Shown in pieces: positions 52,586-64,000 of a DNA stretch of 64,000 nucleotides; the first letter of the stretch is position 1, and each line of letters opens with the position of its first letter. Location: assembly GCA_016859345.1 (NCBI GenBank), contig CM029126.1, positions 13,495,527 to 13,559,526 of the forward strand, read 5' to 3'. A program made the translations under genes and the position numbers. Under the pieces are notes generated by a model. The model made no database searches. It was not told the origin of the DNA and saw only the letters and a list, made by a program, of their open reading frames with translations. This stretch comes from Istiophorus platypterus. Its lineage: Eukaryota > Chordata > Actinopteri > Istiophoriformes > Istiophoridae.

Positions 52586-53742
52586 GTACGTACTGTGGCA
52601 TATATTTCACCTTCACCACTTAGCAGTTATTTTAGATGATTCATCTTCTGTCAGTGTTTTCAAAACTGGGAAATGATTTTACACAGAAATGTCTTCTTCT
52701 GGTATTGTGGAAAAACTTGTGAAAAACTCAATGGAGCCCGCTGCATTTTTTTTATAAATTTATCTGATTTGATTTGTAGTGTTATGGGTGCTGTAAAGGT
52801 CCCAGTTCTCCAACCACAGCGATATCCTCTTTCACTCATTTTCAATTATTTATCGATTCATTCCTAACAACATATCTGTTGTTCTAATTTGTTTTAAGAA
52901 ATGACATAAAATACTTGAATTTTTAAACATCCAAAAATCAAGGCTGTCCTCACACAGTTCATCCAGTCTACCCAGTTCCACTGTGTTTATCCCAATTAAG
53001 AGAAGAATTCACCATCTTTCTTAGATGTAAATAAACAAATACAGACCATTGCTGAGATAAGGATTGATTTACACAGACACTGTAGGCATGAATAAATAAT
53101 TATATCATAAGTAAATAGCCAAAATAAATTTAGATATTGGAAAAAAAGTGGCTTTGTCAGGGTGGCCATGCCAACAGCAACAACCACAGTTAGGTCAGTG
53201 ACGGGGGGGGACTGGACGTCAGGGAAGGGTAGTGGGTGCATGGCAGTGGATGGGGTTATTAAGTTTTCAGTTTAATTAATCGGATAAAAAAAAGAGCAAG
53301 ACAGACTAATTATAAAAATGGCACTTAAGTTGTGTGGCAGATTTTTACAGTAAAAAGGGATCTATTTGGATGGATGTGGTTAATATGACCAAAATCAACT
53401 CATTCACCTCAGCTTTGCCTTTGTTAGCCCTTTTAAGGTTTAGACCACTCCCACTGTCTTTTGATATAACTGTGAACATGTGTGGGAGTGTGACTAACAT
53501 TTTCTGCAGTAGCTCTGACAGATGTGTTCAGGGTGTTTCCCTGTTGCACTAGTGCTAGCTGGGGGAACCTCCAACTCCTAAACAGCTATACATGGGTATA
53601 GATAATGAACAGATGGACATTAGAATCCTATGGTGAAATGCAAACTTCATGTTTACTGTATCAAAACACTGTTTCATTTTGTCTGACAGTTTCCACGCCA
53701 GCTCTGAATCATCATCATCACCCTTTCAATTATCACCTAATT

Positions 53743-53743
53743 A

Positions 53744-53786
<43 letters not shown>
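53743..53786. repeat. (ATC)n microsatellite abutting the gpr20 start
   Basis: About 14 ATC trinucleotides ending 10 bases before the gpr20 ATG. They are in the same frame as the receptor and would read as a run of isoleucines if translation began at the in-frame ATG at 53649. Confidence 0.97.
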
Positions 53787-53795
53787 TTCACCATT

Positions 53796-55727
53796 ATGAC
53801 AAACTTCAGCAGCACTGACTCCTGGCTTTTTGTCAATACTTCATTCCCCATCCTGCCTGGAATAACTAGTCCCACTAACAAGAGTGGTATGGAAGCATAT
53901 CTTCAAAGACTGGCTCATTTAGATGAGGGGCTCTACAGTGACTTCTATGGCCTCTGGATCGCACTGATGGTCATAAACTCTTTCATATTTCTGGTAGGAA
54001 TGTTTTACAGAGTGCTTTTGGTGATGTAGATCCTCATGCTCTCTTGCAACCCTATGTTGGTTATGCCAGTCTGTGCAACATCTAATGTTCCTCTCCTTTA
54101 CTTCATATCTCCCTTACTCTTCCAGGTGGGCATGGTGCTCAACGTAGTCGCGCTCTATGTTTTCTGTTTCCGCACCAAGCATAAGACAACGTCAGTGATA
54201 TACACCATCAACCTTGCAGTGACGGACCTTTTGGTGAATCTCTCTCTGCCGACTCGCATCCTGCTCTACTACAGTGGAGGAGCTTGTCTGACCTGCTCCT
54301 ACATGCACATCTTCAGCTACTTTGTCAACATGTACTGTAGCATCTTGTTTCTCACCTGCATATGTGTCGACCGTTACCTTGCTATTGTTCAGGTGGGGCT
54401 GTAATTAAACAGAATTGTTCTCAGTTACGTTCTCCAATGAATAAACTGTCCCTTTACACAATGCTGGGTACCTGCTCATTCTGTACTGAAAGACAGAATG
54501 AATCTAGAAATAATAATTTTCTTATCTTCTTGCAGGTCGAAGCGTCTCGTCGGTGGAGGAGCTCCAATGTGGCCAAATGTGTGTGTGTTTCTGTCTGGCT
54601 GTTTGCCATTGTGGTCACCTACTCCTTCCTTTCCACTGCCTTCCAGCATACAGGCTGCTGCCTCTCAAAGCTCCTATTTCTTACCATCACTGAGTTCTTT
54701 CTGCCCCTCGTCATCATCGTCGTCTTCACCCTGAGGATTATGTGCGCTCTTGCAGATCGCCGTCTGATGCAGCAGAGCAGGTAGAAACAGTTAAAAGAAT
54801 GGAATGAATACAGGATACTATGCCATTTTCGTCTGCTACTTGCTCATATTGGGTGTTGAAAATATTTAAGAACTTAAAAATTAAGTTTTTGATAGAATAA
54901 CATACCATACAAGAATACAAGAATGCAACACTATTGAAAATTACTCATATTTGCAGCTCTGATAGCACCGGTGGCCAACAGCTGTTGGGATGTCACAGTG
55001 GTGATTTTAACTGTGTTTCCCCAGGGAGAGGAGAAGGAGGGCTGTCCAGCTGCTGACCACAGTATTGATCATCTTCACTGTGTGCTTCACACCCTTCCAC
55101 ATTCGACAGGTGGGTGAGCAACATGTATGACACACTGTCTTAAAAGTAAAATCATCACCATGTTTTTGAGGCCTTTTAACCCTCAAGTGGTCTCAAGATA
55201 CCTGTTTTCTGTCTTTTTGTGTTGTAGGTGGTGGTGTACTTCTACCCTGACATGCCGCATCATGTGATTGTCTACCACTTAACCGTCACTCTCAGCAGTT
55301 TGAATAGCTGTATGGATCCTGTCGTCTACTGCTTTGTTACAAATAACTTCCAGGTAAGACTTGTATCTTTTCCTTACTCTCTTTCTCATTTCTCTTCATC
55401 CCATTCATCCTTACATCCTTCCTCTCTAACAACTATCCATCTATCCATCCATCATTGCCCACAGCCACCTGTAACACATATATTCACTTATTTACTTTTC
55501 CATTTTGGCTGAACGATTTACTGCATTTTTCTCCCCCGCAGGCCACCATGAGACATCTTTTCCGTCGTGCAGAGCCAGAGCAGACAAGCGGTGATATCAT
55601 CAGCATGCAGCACAGCTCCAAAGGATCGGGAGTAACGGCCAACGCCATCACTAATAATGTGATTGTGATGACCACGATTCCCACTTCATCACAGAGAGAC
55701 AGTCTGGGGAAGAACCATACAGTTTAA
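53796..55727 (+). CDS. gpr20: G protein-coupled receptor 20, six coding exons, complete
   Basis: Class A orphan receptor of the plasma membrane; human GPR20 is reported to couple to Gi constitutively. Coding exons: 53796-53993, 54126-54392, 54536-54780, 55025-55109, 55228-55353, 55542-55727. All splice sites are AG/GT, phases match, and the product is 368 residues (human 358). N-glycosylation sequons lie at N3, N14 and N28. Close matches to human GPR20 include GMVLNVVALYVF (TM1), SVIYTINLAVTDLLVNLSLP (TM2), CSILFLTCICVDRYLAIV (TM3, DRY at 148-150), FTLRIMCAL (TM5 end), LLTTVLIIFTVCFTPFH (TM6), and LSSLNSCMDPVVYCFVT (TM7, with DPxxY at 295-299 in place of NPxxY). The tail keeps SGDIISM and SSKGSG. 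The start was chosen because an acceptor-like ctgacag at 53683-53689 would exclude the earlier in-frame ATG at 53649. Mammalian GPR20 has its coding region in one exon. Confidence 0.95.
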
Positions 55728-56593
55728 ATCCACTTTCACATGGGGTGAGGAGAACTGAGAGTTACAGAGACGCCACAGTTTCTGGGGAAGTGTAATTGAT
55801 ATATCTGGACTCTGCAACATACTGACCAGTGATAACAACATCAGTATACAACAGCAGAGTGCTAGGAGCTCAGGATAGACTGCTAATGCTATCCACAATA
55901 ATTTAATAATGAGCACCAACCTATTTATAAAAAAAGTGAGACACCACAACAAATTTGGTTCAGGAACCTGAAAACTTTTACTATTTAAATATATCACAAC
56001 ACTGACGAGAGACAAATTTTGCCTGCAACCTAACATTATCGATATGCCATTAAGACCTTCCCATAATTTTTTAGCTGTGAGACTCCCTAAATTCAAACAA
56101 AACAAGAAAATGAAAAAGTGACTTAGAATATATGTTTTATTACTTGCTGGTATCACACAAAATGGCAAAATGATACAAGTCTTTAAACATATTTGATTAA
56201 ATTCTTTAGCTAAATGTTAGCACTATTGCAGCTGCAAAAGGAGTAATGATAGCTGAGACCTCTGTTATGCAGAAAATCTTGGAAATGGCCAGGGCAGAAT
56301 TGCTGGCATTTACAAAAGAAGAAACTGATGTCAGCCCTAATATCAGCCTCGGACCCCTGTATCCTTTTCATTAGAGATTAACATATTGTTACACAGACCT
56401 GGATCAGCTTCTTACAGTGATGCCTAGTTAAATTTGAACAGGAGGAAATTCAACAATATGTTATTCTAACATAATGTATAACGGGTCACACCTTCGTCTA
56501 TATTCCATATTGAAGGATAATGATGTTTTTTGCTTGGAGTACATGGAGGTGAGTTCTGCAATATAAATCAGAAATAGATAATAGGATTCTAGG

Positions 56594-56761
56594 AATAAAA
56601 CACTTGTGCAGCAGATGGCAACATTTCACTCCATTTCAAAGACCATTACAAGACACAGAAGAAATGACTGAGAGATCCTGCACTGTAAATGTTTGAACAG
56701 GGGTTGTTGGGCTTTAATCTTAAATTATGACAAAGTCTGATATCACACACTGTTAAATAAA
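56594..56761 (+). other. gpr20 polyadenylation signal candidates
   Basis: AATAAA hexamers occur at 56594-56599 and 56756-56761, about 0.9-1.0 kb after the gpr20 stop codon. Both are on the coding strand and lie before the next CpG island, so either could end the gpr20 transcript. Confidence 0.5.
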
Positions 56762-57249
56762 CCGTTTGTAATTGTTGTTTCATCGACAATCATCAGAACC
56801 TCTCTTTGCAGGAAAAAAAAACAATGTCAGATTACATGTATATTTTAAAAAGTAGAGTGAAAAGTGCAGATAAAATGCTTTGCCTTTAATTATGTATTGA
56901 TCTGGTTATTTTCCTCATCTCAAGCTGATGGGATAAGTTCTAGTGAATGACTGAAAAATATATATATACCATTGTAGTTAAGAGCTCCTCTGTGTGTTTT
57001 TTCAAGTGTAAAAGTGTGTAAAATCAGTTTCATAACTCTTTAAAATTCTTGGGAGTGAGGTTTATAAAAAACAAAACAAAACAAAACAACAACCTAAAAA
57101 CAATAAGTTAAATGGTTCATTATCGGAATTAGGAATTTAATTCTCAATTACATGCGATTGGTTTATTGTTAATTGGTTTAATTATCATTAGTATTCGTTA
57201 TAATCATATCGCTATTGGTATTAAATCACAATAAACGTAATAAACGTAA

Positions 57250-57620
57250 CGTCAGTGACCCATTGCTACTTTAATTCCCCGCCCCTCGTAGGTGAGCGGT
57301 TTGCCGACGTCACCGGCGTTCTCTTTCTGGCCACGCCCCGCTTTTGTTACTGTGGAAACCAACGAGACTGATGAGCGTAGTAAACCAGATGGTCACTCAG
57401 TTAGCCAGAGGTTAGCCAGGGTGCTAACTCACATCCAGAGTCGAGTCTAGAGTCTCGAAAAAACAAACACAACGCGGACCCGGCGCCGTTGTACCTTCGG
57501 GGGAGTACGAGCTCAGGTATGTTCCGTCTCTCTCGCCCCGCATTCCGAGCGGGTCTCGACTTGCTAATGTTAGCTGTCAAAATCCATTAGCCCGACCTAG
57601 CACGCTAAGGTAACGTTAGC
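57250..57620 (+). promoter_or_regulatory. CpG island and likely slc45a4 promoter with first untranslated exon
   Basis: GC- and CpG-rich island in AT-rich surroundings. It contains a GC box-like ccccgcccc at 57277-57285, a CRE-like cgacgtcac at 57305-57313, and a second ccacgccccgc further on. A consensus donor, ctcag followed by gtatgt, occurs at 57517, so an untranslated first exon probably ends at 57516. It lies about 2 kb upstream of the slc45a4 start codon and in the same direction. The transcription start is not defined by the sequence. Confidence 0.7.
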
Positions 57621-57631
57621 CCCCCGCAAGT

Positions 57632-57657
57632 AAAAAAAAAAAAAAAAAAAAAAAAAA
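57632..57657. repeat. Poly(A) run in slc45a4 intron 1
   Basis: A run of 26 uninterrupted A bases at the downstream edge of the CpG island. No retroposon body was recognised next to it. Confidence 0.95.
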
Positions 57658-58798
57658 CCCGGTCGGTGTAAAAGTCTGCGTGTCCCAAGTCAGGTGTTTC
57701 TGATCCGGGCACAGTCGTGAAAAGCGATGTCCGCCGTCCTCGCAGGCTAAAATTAAATGACTCGTGTGGACCGTGGAGAGGCTCCGTGGGTAGCTCAGGT
57801 AAGTCGGAGTTTGAAAGAGTTGCCGTCGGGCAAAAAACATGCCCCGACCGGTCCAGCGAGTCCCCCGTACCCACACACCCAACTATCATACATTCCTGCG
57901 AGAGACGCCAATTTTTCTTTAACCCCACTAAGGGGGGAAATATTGCACGGGACCGTCTCACATCTCTGGTTTAAAAGATCGGTTTTATTTTTTTGTTAAT
58001 ATCGCGTTTTTATATCAACGCGTACGCGACCTGACCATGTTTTTTTTTTTTTTTGGGGGGGTATCTGTCATTTGTGTACCTCCAGAAAAGACAGACATTA
58101 AATTGAATAAAAAGAAAAAAAGACGAGAGAGAAATGGAGCTTAACTATATTCCAGATCAAATCATATCGCTGTTGCATGGTGTGACTACGTCCCCGGGGG
58201 AAGTTTAGGAGATGGGATCTGCCTATTTTGACTGTGAACAGCTGTGGTCTTGTAATAAAGGTAGATTGCTTAATATGAACTTTGTTAATGTCTGTTCTTT
58301 GTAGTCTGGCTGTTTTGTTACTGCTGATATCACCGAATTCAACAGATTCAAGAAAATACAGATGCTTAAGGTGCAGCAAAACTGCTTGATCCCTTTTTCT
58401 CTTTATTCTGTCATGTACTTCATATGATGAGTATATTCCCCCAATAAAATGTTAGTTCTGTAGTAAAGTTAGTTTTATACTGAATTTGAGCTTGTTTCCA
58501 GTGTACTCTATTGGGTCAGGGCAGGATTTTTCCATATTTCTTTTTGTTTCCATTCATGGGATCCAGATGAGAGAATTTTACACATGGGAGCCTTCAAATA
58601 TTTGACCCATGACCCCATTCTAAAAACAAATATTTAAAAAATGTACTTTATTAATATTATCTATCAGTATCTTTAGGATATAGACACCAATATAGCAAAA
58701 AATTTTAAGACTAGACACATTAAAAACAATGCATTGCTACCCCCTGTACTATTTTATGGCTCTAGCTTACAGTCTAACTGGAGTCTGTTTTTCTACAG

Positions 58799-59555
58799 GT
58801 TGCTGTGTGACTTAGTGGATTTCCTTATGCTGTGACCCTGACTTACCCTCAAGTATACAGTAGATTCATTTGCACAAACCTCTGCTGACCCACATTTCTG
58901 TCTCACACAATCCAAAAACTGCATGCACCTCCAACACGCACTGACTAACACCAGCAACACAGTCACAGATCTACTCCGCAGCTTACTATAAAAACACAGC
59001 TACTGGAATCACACCACTTGTCACTACCCTTCTCCTCCCACCCCTTCTACTCTCCCCTGCTCCTCCCCTCTGCATACCTCTGGAGCAACAAACCTTCTCT
59101 ACTCATCCTAAGTTTTGAATTTGTGCAAACCAGAGTGAGGAACACAAACGCTCTTTTGCTGAGCCAGAGTCGTGCACATTGGTCACATATCAGCAGGATT
59201 GCAACAGGATAAAATGTATGGAACATATTTTTACCATATCAATTTTGTGGACACATTAATTTTATCATGGTGATTCTTGCCTCCTCATCATTTATTTGCA
59301 ATTCTTTGGCTTTAAGGCCTGAACAAGCTGACCAGAAGAAATTTTTGCTGATTAATCATTCTGGATATCTTGGGATTCTATTATCAGTGAGTGATCAAGA
59401 TGAAAACCATGGATATTACACCTTTTATTAGCATATTATAACAGTACAGTGTAATTAAATATAAAGGAAAATAGTAGCAATAGCTGATATACACTGATAG
59501 ATATACCAACCATTCAGAAAAATAAATAGTTTCTCTGAAGTAAAACGAGACTCTA
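58799..59555 (+). other. Possible slc45a4 5' untranslated sequence
   Basis: A good acceptor, gtctgtttttctacag, ends at 58798, and a second, weaker one (ttctctgaag) ends at 59540. Either could begin the exon that carries the slc45a4 start codon. In the first case the 5' UTR would contain about 750 bases from this exon. No coding function was seen. Confidence 0.35.
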
Positions 59556-59793
59556 ATGGGAGGAGAAGCAGAGGAGAGGGAGGCTTCTGGCCTTCCAGAG
59601 AAGAGCAAACCTAAGGGAGAAGCAGAAGAGAGTGAGAGTATGTGTGAGAGGGAGATGGAGGAGGAGGAGGAGGAGGGCAGAGGTGTGCGGATCCCTTTGC
59701 ATCGCTGGGTAATGCACGGGGCAGTGATGTTTGGACGCGAGTTCTGCTATGCCATGGAAACAGCCCTGGTGACGCCAGTGCTGCTGCAGATAG
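59556..59793 (+). CDS. slc45a4: Solute carrier family 45 member 4, first coding exon only (partial)
   Basis: SLC45 proteins are 12-transmembrane major-facilitator carriers related to plant sucrose/proton symporters; SLC45A4 has been linked to proton-coupled sugar transport and, more recently, polyamine transport. The exon encodes 79 residues plus one base. A variable, very acidic N-terminus starts MGGEAEERE and includes a run of six Glu. It is followed by the family-diagnostic stretch RIPLHRWVMHGAVMFGREF, which continues CYAMETALVTPVLLQIG; the final Gly is completed by the next exon. This is the cytosolic N-terminus plus transmembrane segment 1. The start is fixed by an in-frame TAA at 59541-59543, and the exon ends at a consensus donor (gtaagaag) at 59794. 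The rest of the gene, more than 600 residues expected, is not in the window. Confidence 0.93.
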
Positions 59794-62700
59794 GTAAGAA
59801 GATGCAAAACAGTTATATAGAGACATACACAGTCTTGCTCTTCAGTCACTTAAGCAAATGTTCAGTGATATTATAAATATCTAACAAAGAAAATTCACGA
59901 TACTGACTTCACTCTCTAAGTGTTACTAGCACATGCTGTGTATTTGTGACAATACTTTTTTTGTAATTTTGATAAGTATGGTATACAGATATTAACAGAA
60001 CCTGTATTACAATGACTTGTAGATGACAGAAGGGTAAGTGCCAACAACAAGGACACAAATCTGTCTTAATGTGCATTACTCGGCCCATTCAGGGCTTGCA
60101 GATTTATTAGACCCCTCCCACTTTAGGTGCACAGTAGTATGGTAGTATTTCTATCAGTGTAGCGATATGCTGTTTCAAAGCTGGTGTTTACACCAGCTAT
60201 AATGCAGAGCCTGTTCTGTTTACCCTGTCAGGCATCCTAGTTATGTACTGTATTTGTGGCAGTGTTCCCCTGCTTAGTGTCAGGAAATTGGACAAACCAC
60301 ACTGACAGTTTGCCCAGATCCAGGTATGTGTATCTTGGTGTTCATTCATACTATATATGTAGGAATAGTTAGGTTTGATTTGTGATGAAGCCTTCCATAG
60401 CTATCCAAAAAGAGATAATTTCCAGCTGCAACAGTAGTCAGGTAACAGTGACAAAAATTTGGATTTTGACTGTCGTCGTGGATCTGTTGATCTCCCTGAC
60501 TGCACCACTGTGTCATGTAACCTGTGTGCCCAGCTGTAGCCAACAGGGGCTATGCAGTTAGATGTTAGGTTTGCCACCATAGCAGAAATGGAACAAAGGC
60601 ATTTTCCCCTGGCTAGGTATAACAAGAATGTCTAACGCAGCACATTTCAGTCTCACTGTTTTCCTCCCTGTTCACAATATTGTAAGAAAGATTATGTTTA
60701 AAAAACTTTCAACCAAACCCTATTCAGGTTGTTTTTGAACTCATCCAGTTTTGCTTTGGTATAATAAACGATAATTTCTATGGAAAATGCATAGTGGCAG
60801 TTTAAGTCGTAGGTTCATTTATCCTTTATGGTGTGTCTGTATAGTAAAATGTTTTTTTTTTCTCTTTGTTAGCCTAAAGTCCAAGACCAGACTCTCAGAG
60901 AGAAAAGATTATTGTAAATTAATTGCCATATAAATTGACCATTGTGACGTAGGATAATTGTTCTAAAGTAGTTTACTACAATACTGTCACTTATAATTAA
61001 TCTTTTCTAAAAGGTATACTGTAAAGGGAAGAGAAATATTAAGCAACAAAGCAAAAGAGAATCTCTATGCTATATCTTTGTTTCCTTTCTGTTAAAACTG
61101 GATGAAATACCACTAGTTTGGACTGCGGAACCCTTAGCTCTGTGTTTTTACAAGGCTGACTTTACTATAGTCAACACTGTATAAACAAACATACAGTAAA
61201 TGCTTTGCCAAATAAATCTATCAATTTATGGTTTGCTGAATTTCCCAGAGTGCCTCAAGCTTGACCATATACTTTTTACTGCAGTCTCTTTTGGGTTCTG
61301 TTACAGGAACACATCCTCCTGTTTCTTGAATGCAAATACATGTTGTAAGAACCTTGTGGAACCAAGTTTGATAAGAGTTATTAGACTGACAGTTTTCCTA
61401 AGTCCTTTCAGGGCAGGGATTCCAAATGCTGTTAAACAAACATGGAGCTGTTGGAATGAAGTTTGTTACTGTGTTAAAGGTACACAGGAGCAGAGATTTG
61501 TGTTTATTTTTTATTTAGTACAAGATTTCATAATATGATTTACAACTAATGATGCAATTATTCTGTTCCTCATTTTGCCAGCAACACCCACAAAACCCAT
61601 AAAGTAATGCTTGTTTTTGTAATATCTGAACCAGAAGTTTAGCTAAAGTTACATTCAGCAAACTCTGCCAAAGAAGGGTTTGGTTGGCAGTGCCCAGTTT
61701 AGCATTAACAGCTTTTTACTTACTTGATGAAATGTTACGAGTTAAGCATCAAGTTTAATTTTTTTACTTGCTAAGAGCTGTCTCTAGTGGTGGCAGGCAA
61801 TGCCAATGTTAACTCTTTTTCTGCTACTATTTCTATCATTTCTTTACTTCTTCTGAAGTTAGCATACTAACCAGCTTCTCCTGGCCAATCCTATCTCATA
61901 CTACCACTTTGCTTGAGTGAGTCACTGTAGTGTCCACTCTGCCCTAAGTCCAGCGTGAGAGGAAGTAGTGCTGCTCAGAGGGTGTATTCTAACCTCTTGT
62001 AAACACAACGGTGGCTGAAGCTCTTGGAAATCTTGGCCATCAACACCACTGCCAGCCCCTTGCATGAAAACATGTTTGGCAGCAAAGAAAACTTACTTAT
62101 AGCACCTTTCAAGTGCTATACACTGTTGAATGTCTGATCATTCTTAAAACTGAATGCGAAATCATTTTAACATAAACACAATTGGCTGATAGAAAGGATA
62201 TGACTGTTTTTGTCAGCTAATGCAAAGTAATGTAGCTCTACAACAATGAAATCAAGCAGGATATACATTCAGCTTGCTTAAAGGTGCCCTGTGGTGTTGT
62301 ATTTTGAACAAATAAAAGTTATGTTCACATACAGTGCCAAAAAGTGGTCAATGCATTTCCTTCCTCATTAAACTTTTTTTTTTTATAGAACCTGCATTGT
62401 TTGCATCCATGTTTACTATATATTAGTCGTCTTCTTCACCACTTTTGCTGCAGCATTTCATGATAGGTTGTTCCCACCTGTCAATCAGTTGAATAATGTG
62501 AAACCATTGGCAGAAATGTGGGATACATGCATGAAACAAAAAAGGAAAAAAAAACAAAACTTGAGACCAACTCATTCACTTCTTAGTCCTTCTCAAGGTC
62601 AAAAACTCCTCAGGGTTCCTTTTAAGCCCTTCTGTAGGCCTGTTGACAACAGAGAGAGTGAACAGCAATAGGAATTACAGACAAAAAGCAAGATATTTTT

Positions 62701-64000
62701 CCTACTGAAGTGAATTCATCTGCTGGTTTGTTGACTTAAGGGAGCGGGTAGCAAGATGTTCCCGTGAGAACCAGTAGGCTAACCCAGCCAGCTGACTGGA
62801 ATCAAATCCATTAGATTTTTACATTGAAAGTAAAAGCCCATGTCTTTATATGGGGTGGAAAATCATGATTTTGCCATGTAGCAGAGACAGTTTTTTTGTT
62901 TGTTTTTTTTTTTTTTTAAACTGTAAATGATGTGCATTGTCTCATGCATTTTACATAAATGTGTACATAACAGTACTCCAACTTTCAAACCACATTAGTA
63001 TTAAACTGGTTATAAGGATGAGAGTTTCCTGATTTCAGTGCATAACAAAGTCCAGTTATGCCTTATGACAGGGGAACCTGGAGGTGATTTCACCACTTTC
63101 GTGGCTGGTTGCTGCATATTTCTATCTGTGTTGTAACAGGCCACCTCATTATCTGAAATGTTCTTGCCACCATAAAAGCTATTGGTAGAGGAAGCTTTTA
63201 AAAGACATAATGGTTATGTAGCTATGTACTGGTATGCAAGTGCTGTCATCTGCTGTGCTTTTATAAACAGTGGAACACAGGGAAACATTCACCTTTTGTT
63301 CAGAGAGAAAACTGATTAAAAAAAAGTTATCTCCCCAGACTCCTACCCTTTCAGTCATTTTGGCAATTTCCTGTGCAAGAAGTGAGTAATTCAGTACAAT
63401 GGGACATTTATGCTAATATTATCAGTCTGTAGTTTAGTAGCTGAGTTCAAACGGGGTGTATGATATAAAACAAAAAGTAAAACAAATTTAACTCAATGTA
63501 AAGTTATACAAATCTCAGCATAATGAACACAAAAGGCAAACTATATTACATGCAACACAGCTTGTTTTATGCTCAGTGCTGCCTGAATAAATGCACTAAT
63601 ATTGAAAGATTTAATCTTTTCTAAATTTTGCCTTCCATTTTCCCATTTGTACCTGATCTCTGTTGATTTATAGAACTTGTCAGCAAATAAAAACCATAGC
63701 TGTTTCATCAAGTGCCCTCAAATGTCTTGTCACTCATTTAACTGTAGCTTAAAATAATGGCAAGACTCAACTCTATAATATTGTGAAAGCACAGCTAGTT
63801 TAGCAGCCATTTCTGTAATGATTAATTTTATCGTAGTAACTCATTAACAGTGGGGTCAAATTTAAAAAGGTAAATAGAGACATGTACAGTAAAGCAATGC
63901 ACCTGGTTTAATACCTTGCTTGTGAAATAAAAGTGTACTTTAAGACTTTTCTAAGGCTCTGAGCTTACTTTATCTGAATGCAGCTACTGCTCTGTTCTTG
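59794..64000. other. slc45a4 intron, open at the right edge
   Basis: At least 4.2 kb of AT-rich intron. I looked for the expected next exon (a frame continuing LPEQYYSLTWFLSPVLG-like sequence) and did not find it. There are T-runs at about 60850 and 62895, but no other gene was recognised. Confidence 0.6.

Larger units (their letters stand above)
43801..53689. other. Interval between dgat1 and gpr20, mostly unassigned
   Basis: About 10 kb of AT-rich DNA without a recognised gene. It holds several exon-like segments: minus strand 44881-45060 and 48479-48529, and plus strand 47238-47302 and 52540-52585. It also has a GA-rich segment at about 48940-49100, a donor-like gtaagt at 49546, and a dispersed repeat at 50775-51130. 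Some plus-strand segments may be 5' untranslated exons of gpr20. Confidence 0.5.

Noticed and set aside
54498..54734. 78-residue frame overlapping gpr20 exon 3
   Set aside because: It is an out-of-frame reading of the gpr20 coding exon, whose real frame matches the TM4-TM5 region of the receptor.

Overview
The window looks like nuclear DNA of a teleost fish. The two complete genes have GT-AG introns. The DNA is AT-rich, with two CpG-island promoters, long (CA)n/(TG)n, (ATC)n and purine microsatellites, a decayed Tc1-like transposon of the kind common in fish, and copies of dispersed repeats typical of fish. No bacterial, phage or organellar features were seen.

Layout. Positions 1-26250 are intergenic; I see no supportable protein-coding gene there, only repeats and one weak candidate exon. 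Positions 26693-42801 hold a complete 17-exon dgat1 (diacylglycerol O-acyltransferase 1, 509 aa) on the + strand, starting in a CpG island at about 26.28-27.3 kb. Its intron 2 carries a dead, antisense Tc1-like element, and its intron 6 carries very long purine/pyrimidine tracts and a (TG)n run. Between dgat1 and the next gene (43.8-53.8 kb) is a mostly unassigned stretch with exon-like segments, including a candidate terminal coding exon on the minus strand at 44881-45060 that I could not identify. Positions 53796-55727 hold a complete gpr20 (class A orphan GPCR, 368 aa) in six coding exons. A second CpG island at about 57.25-57.6 kb is the likely promoter of slc45a4; its first coding exon (59556-59793, 79 aa plus one base) is present and the rest lies beyond the right edge.

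The three recognised genes lie in the same direction but are functionally separate: triacylglycerol synthesis in the ER, an orphan G-protein-coupled receptor, and a proton-coupled solute carrier of the SLC45 family. Nothing shows joint regulation. The main points of interest are the multi-exon structure of gpr20, whose coding region is uninterrupted in mammals; the close linkage of dgat1 to gpr20 and slc45a4; the (ATC)n microsatellite that abuts and could extend the gpr20 reading frame; and a possible unannotated minus-strand gene between dgat1 and gpr20. I found no convincing evidence of a wholly new biological system.
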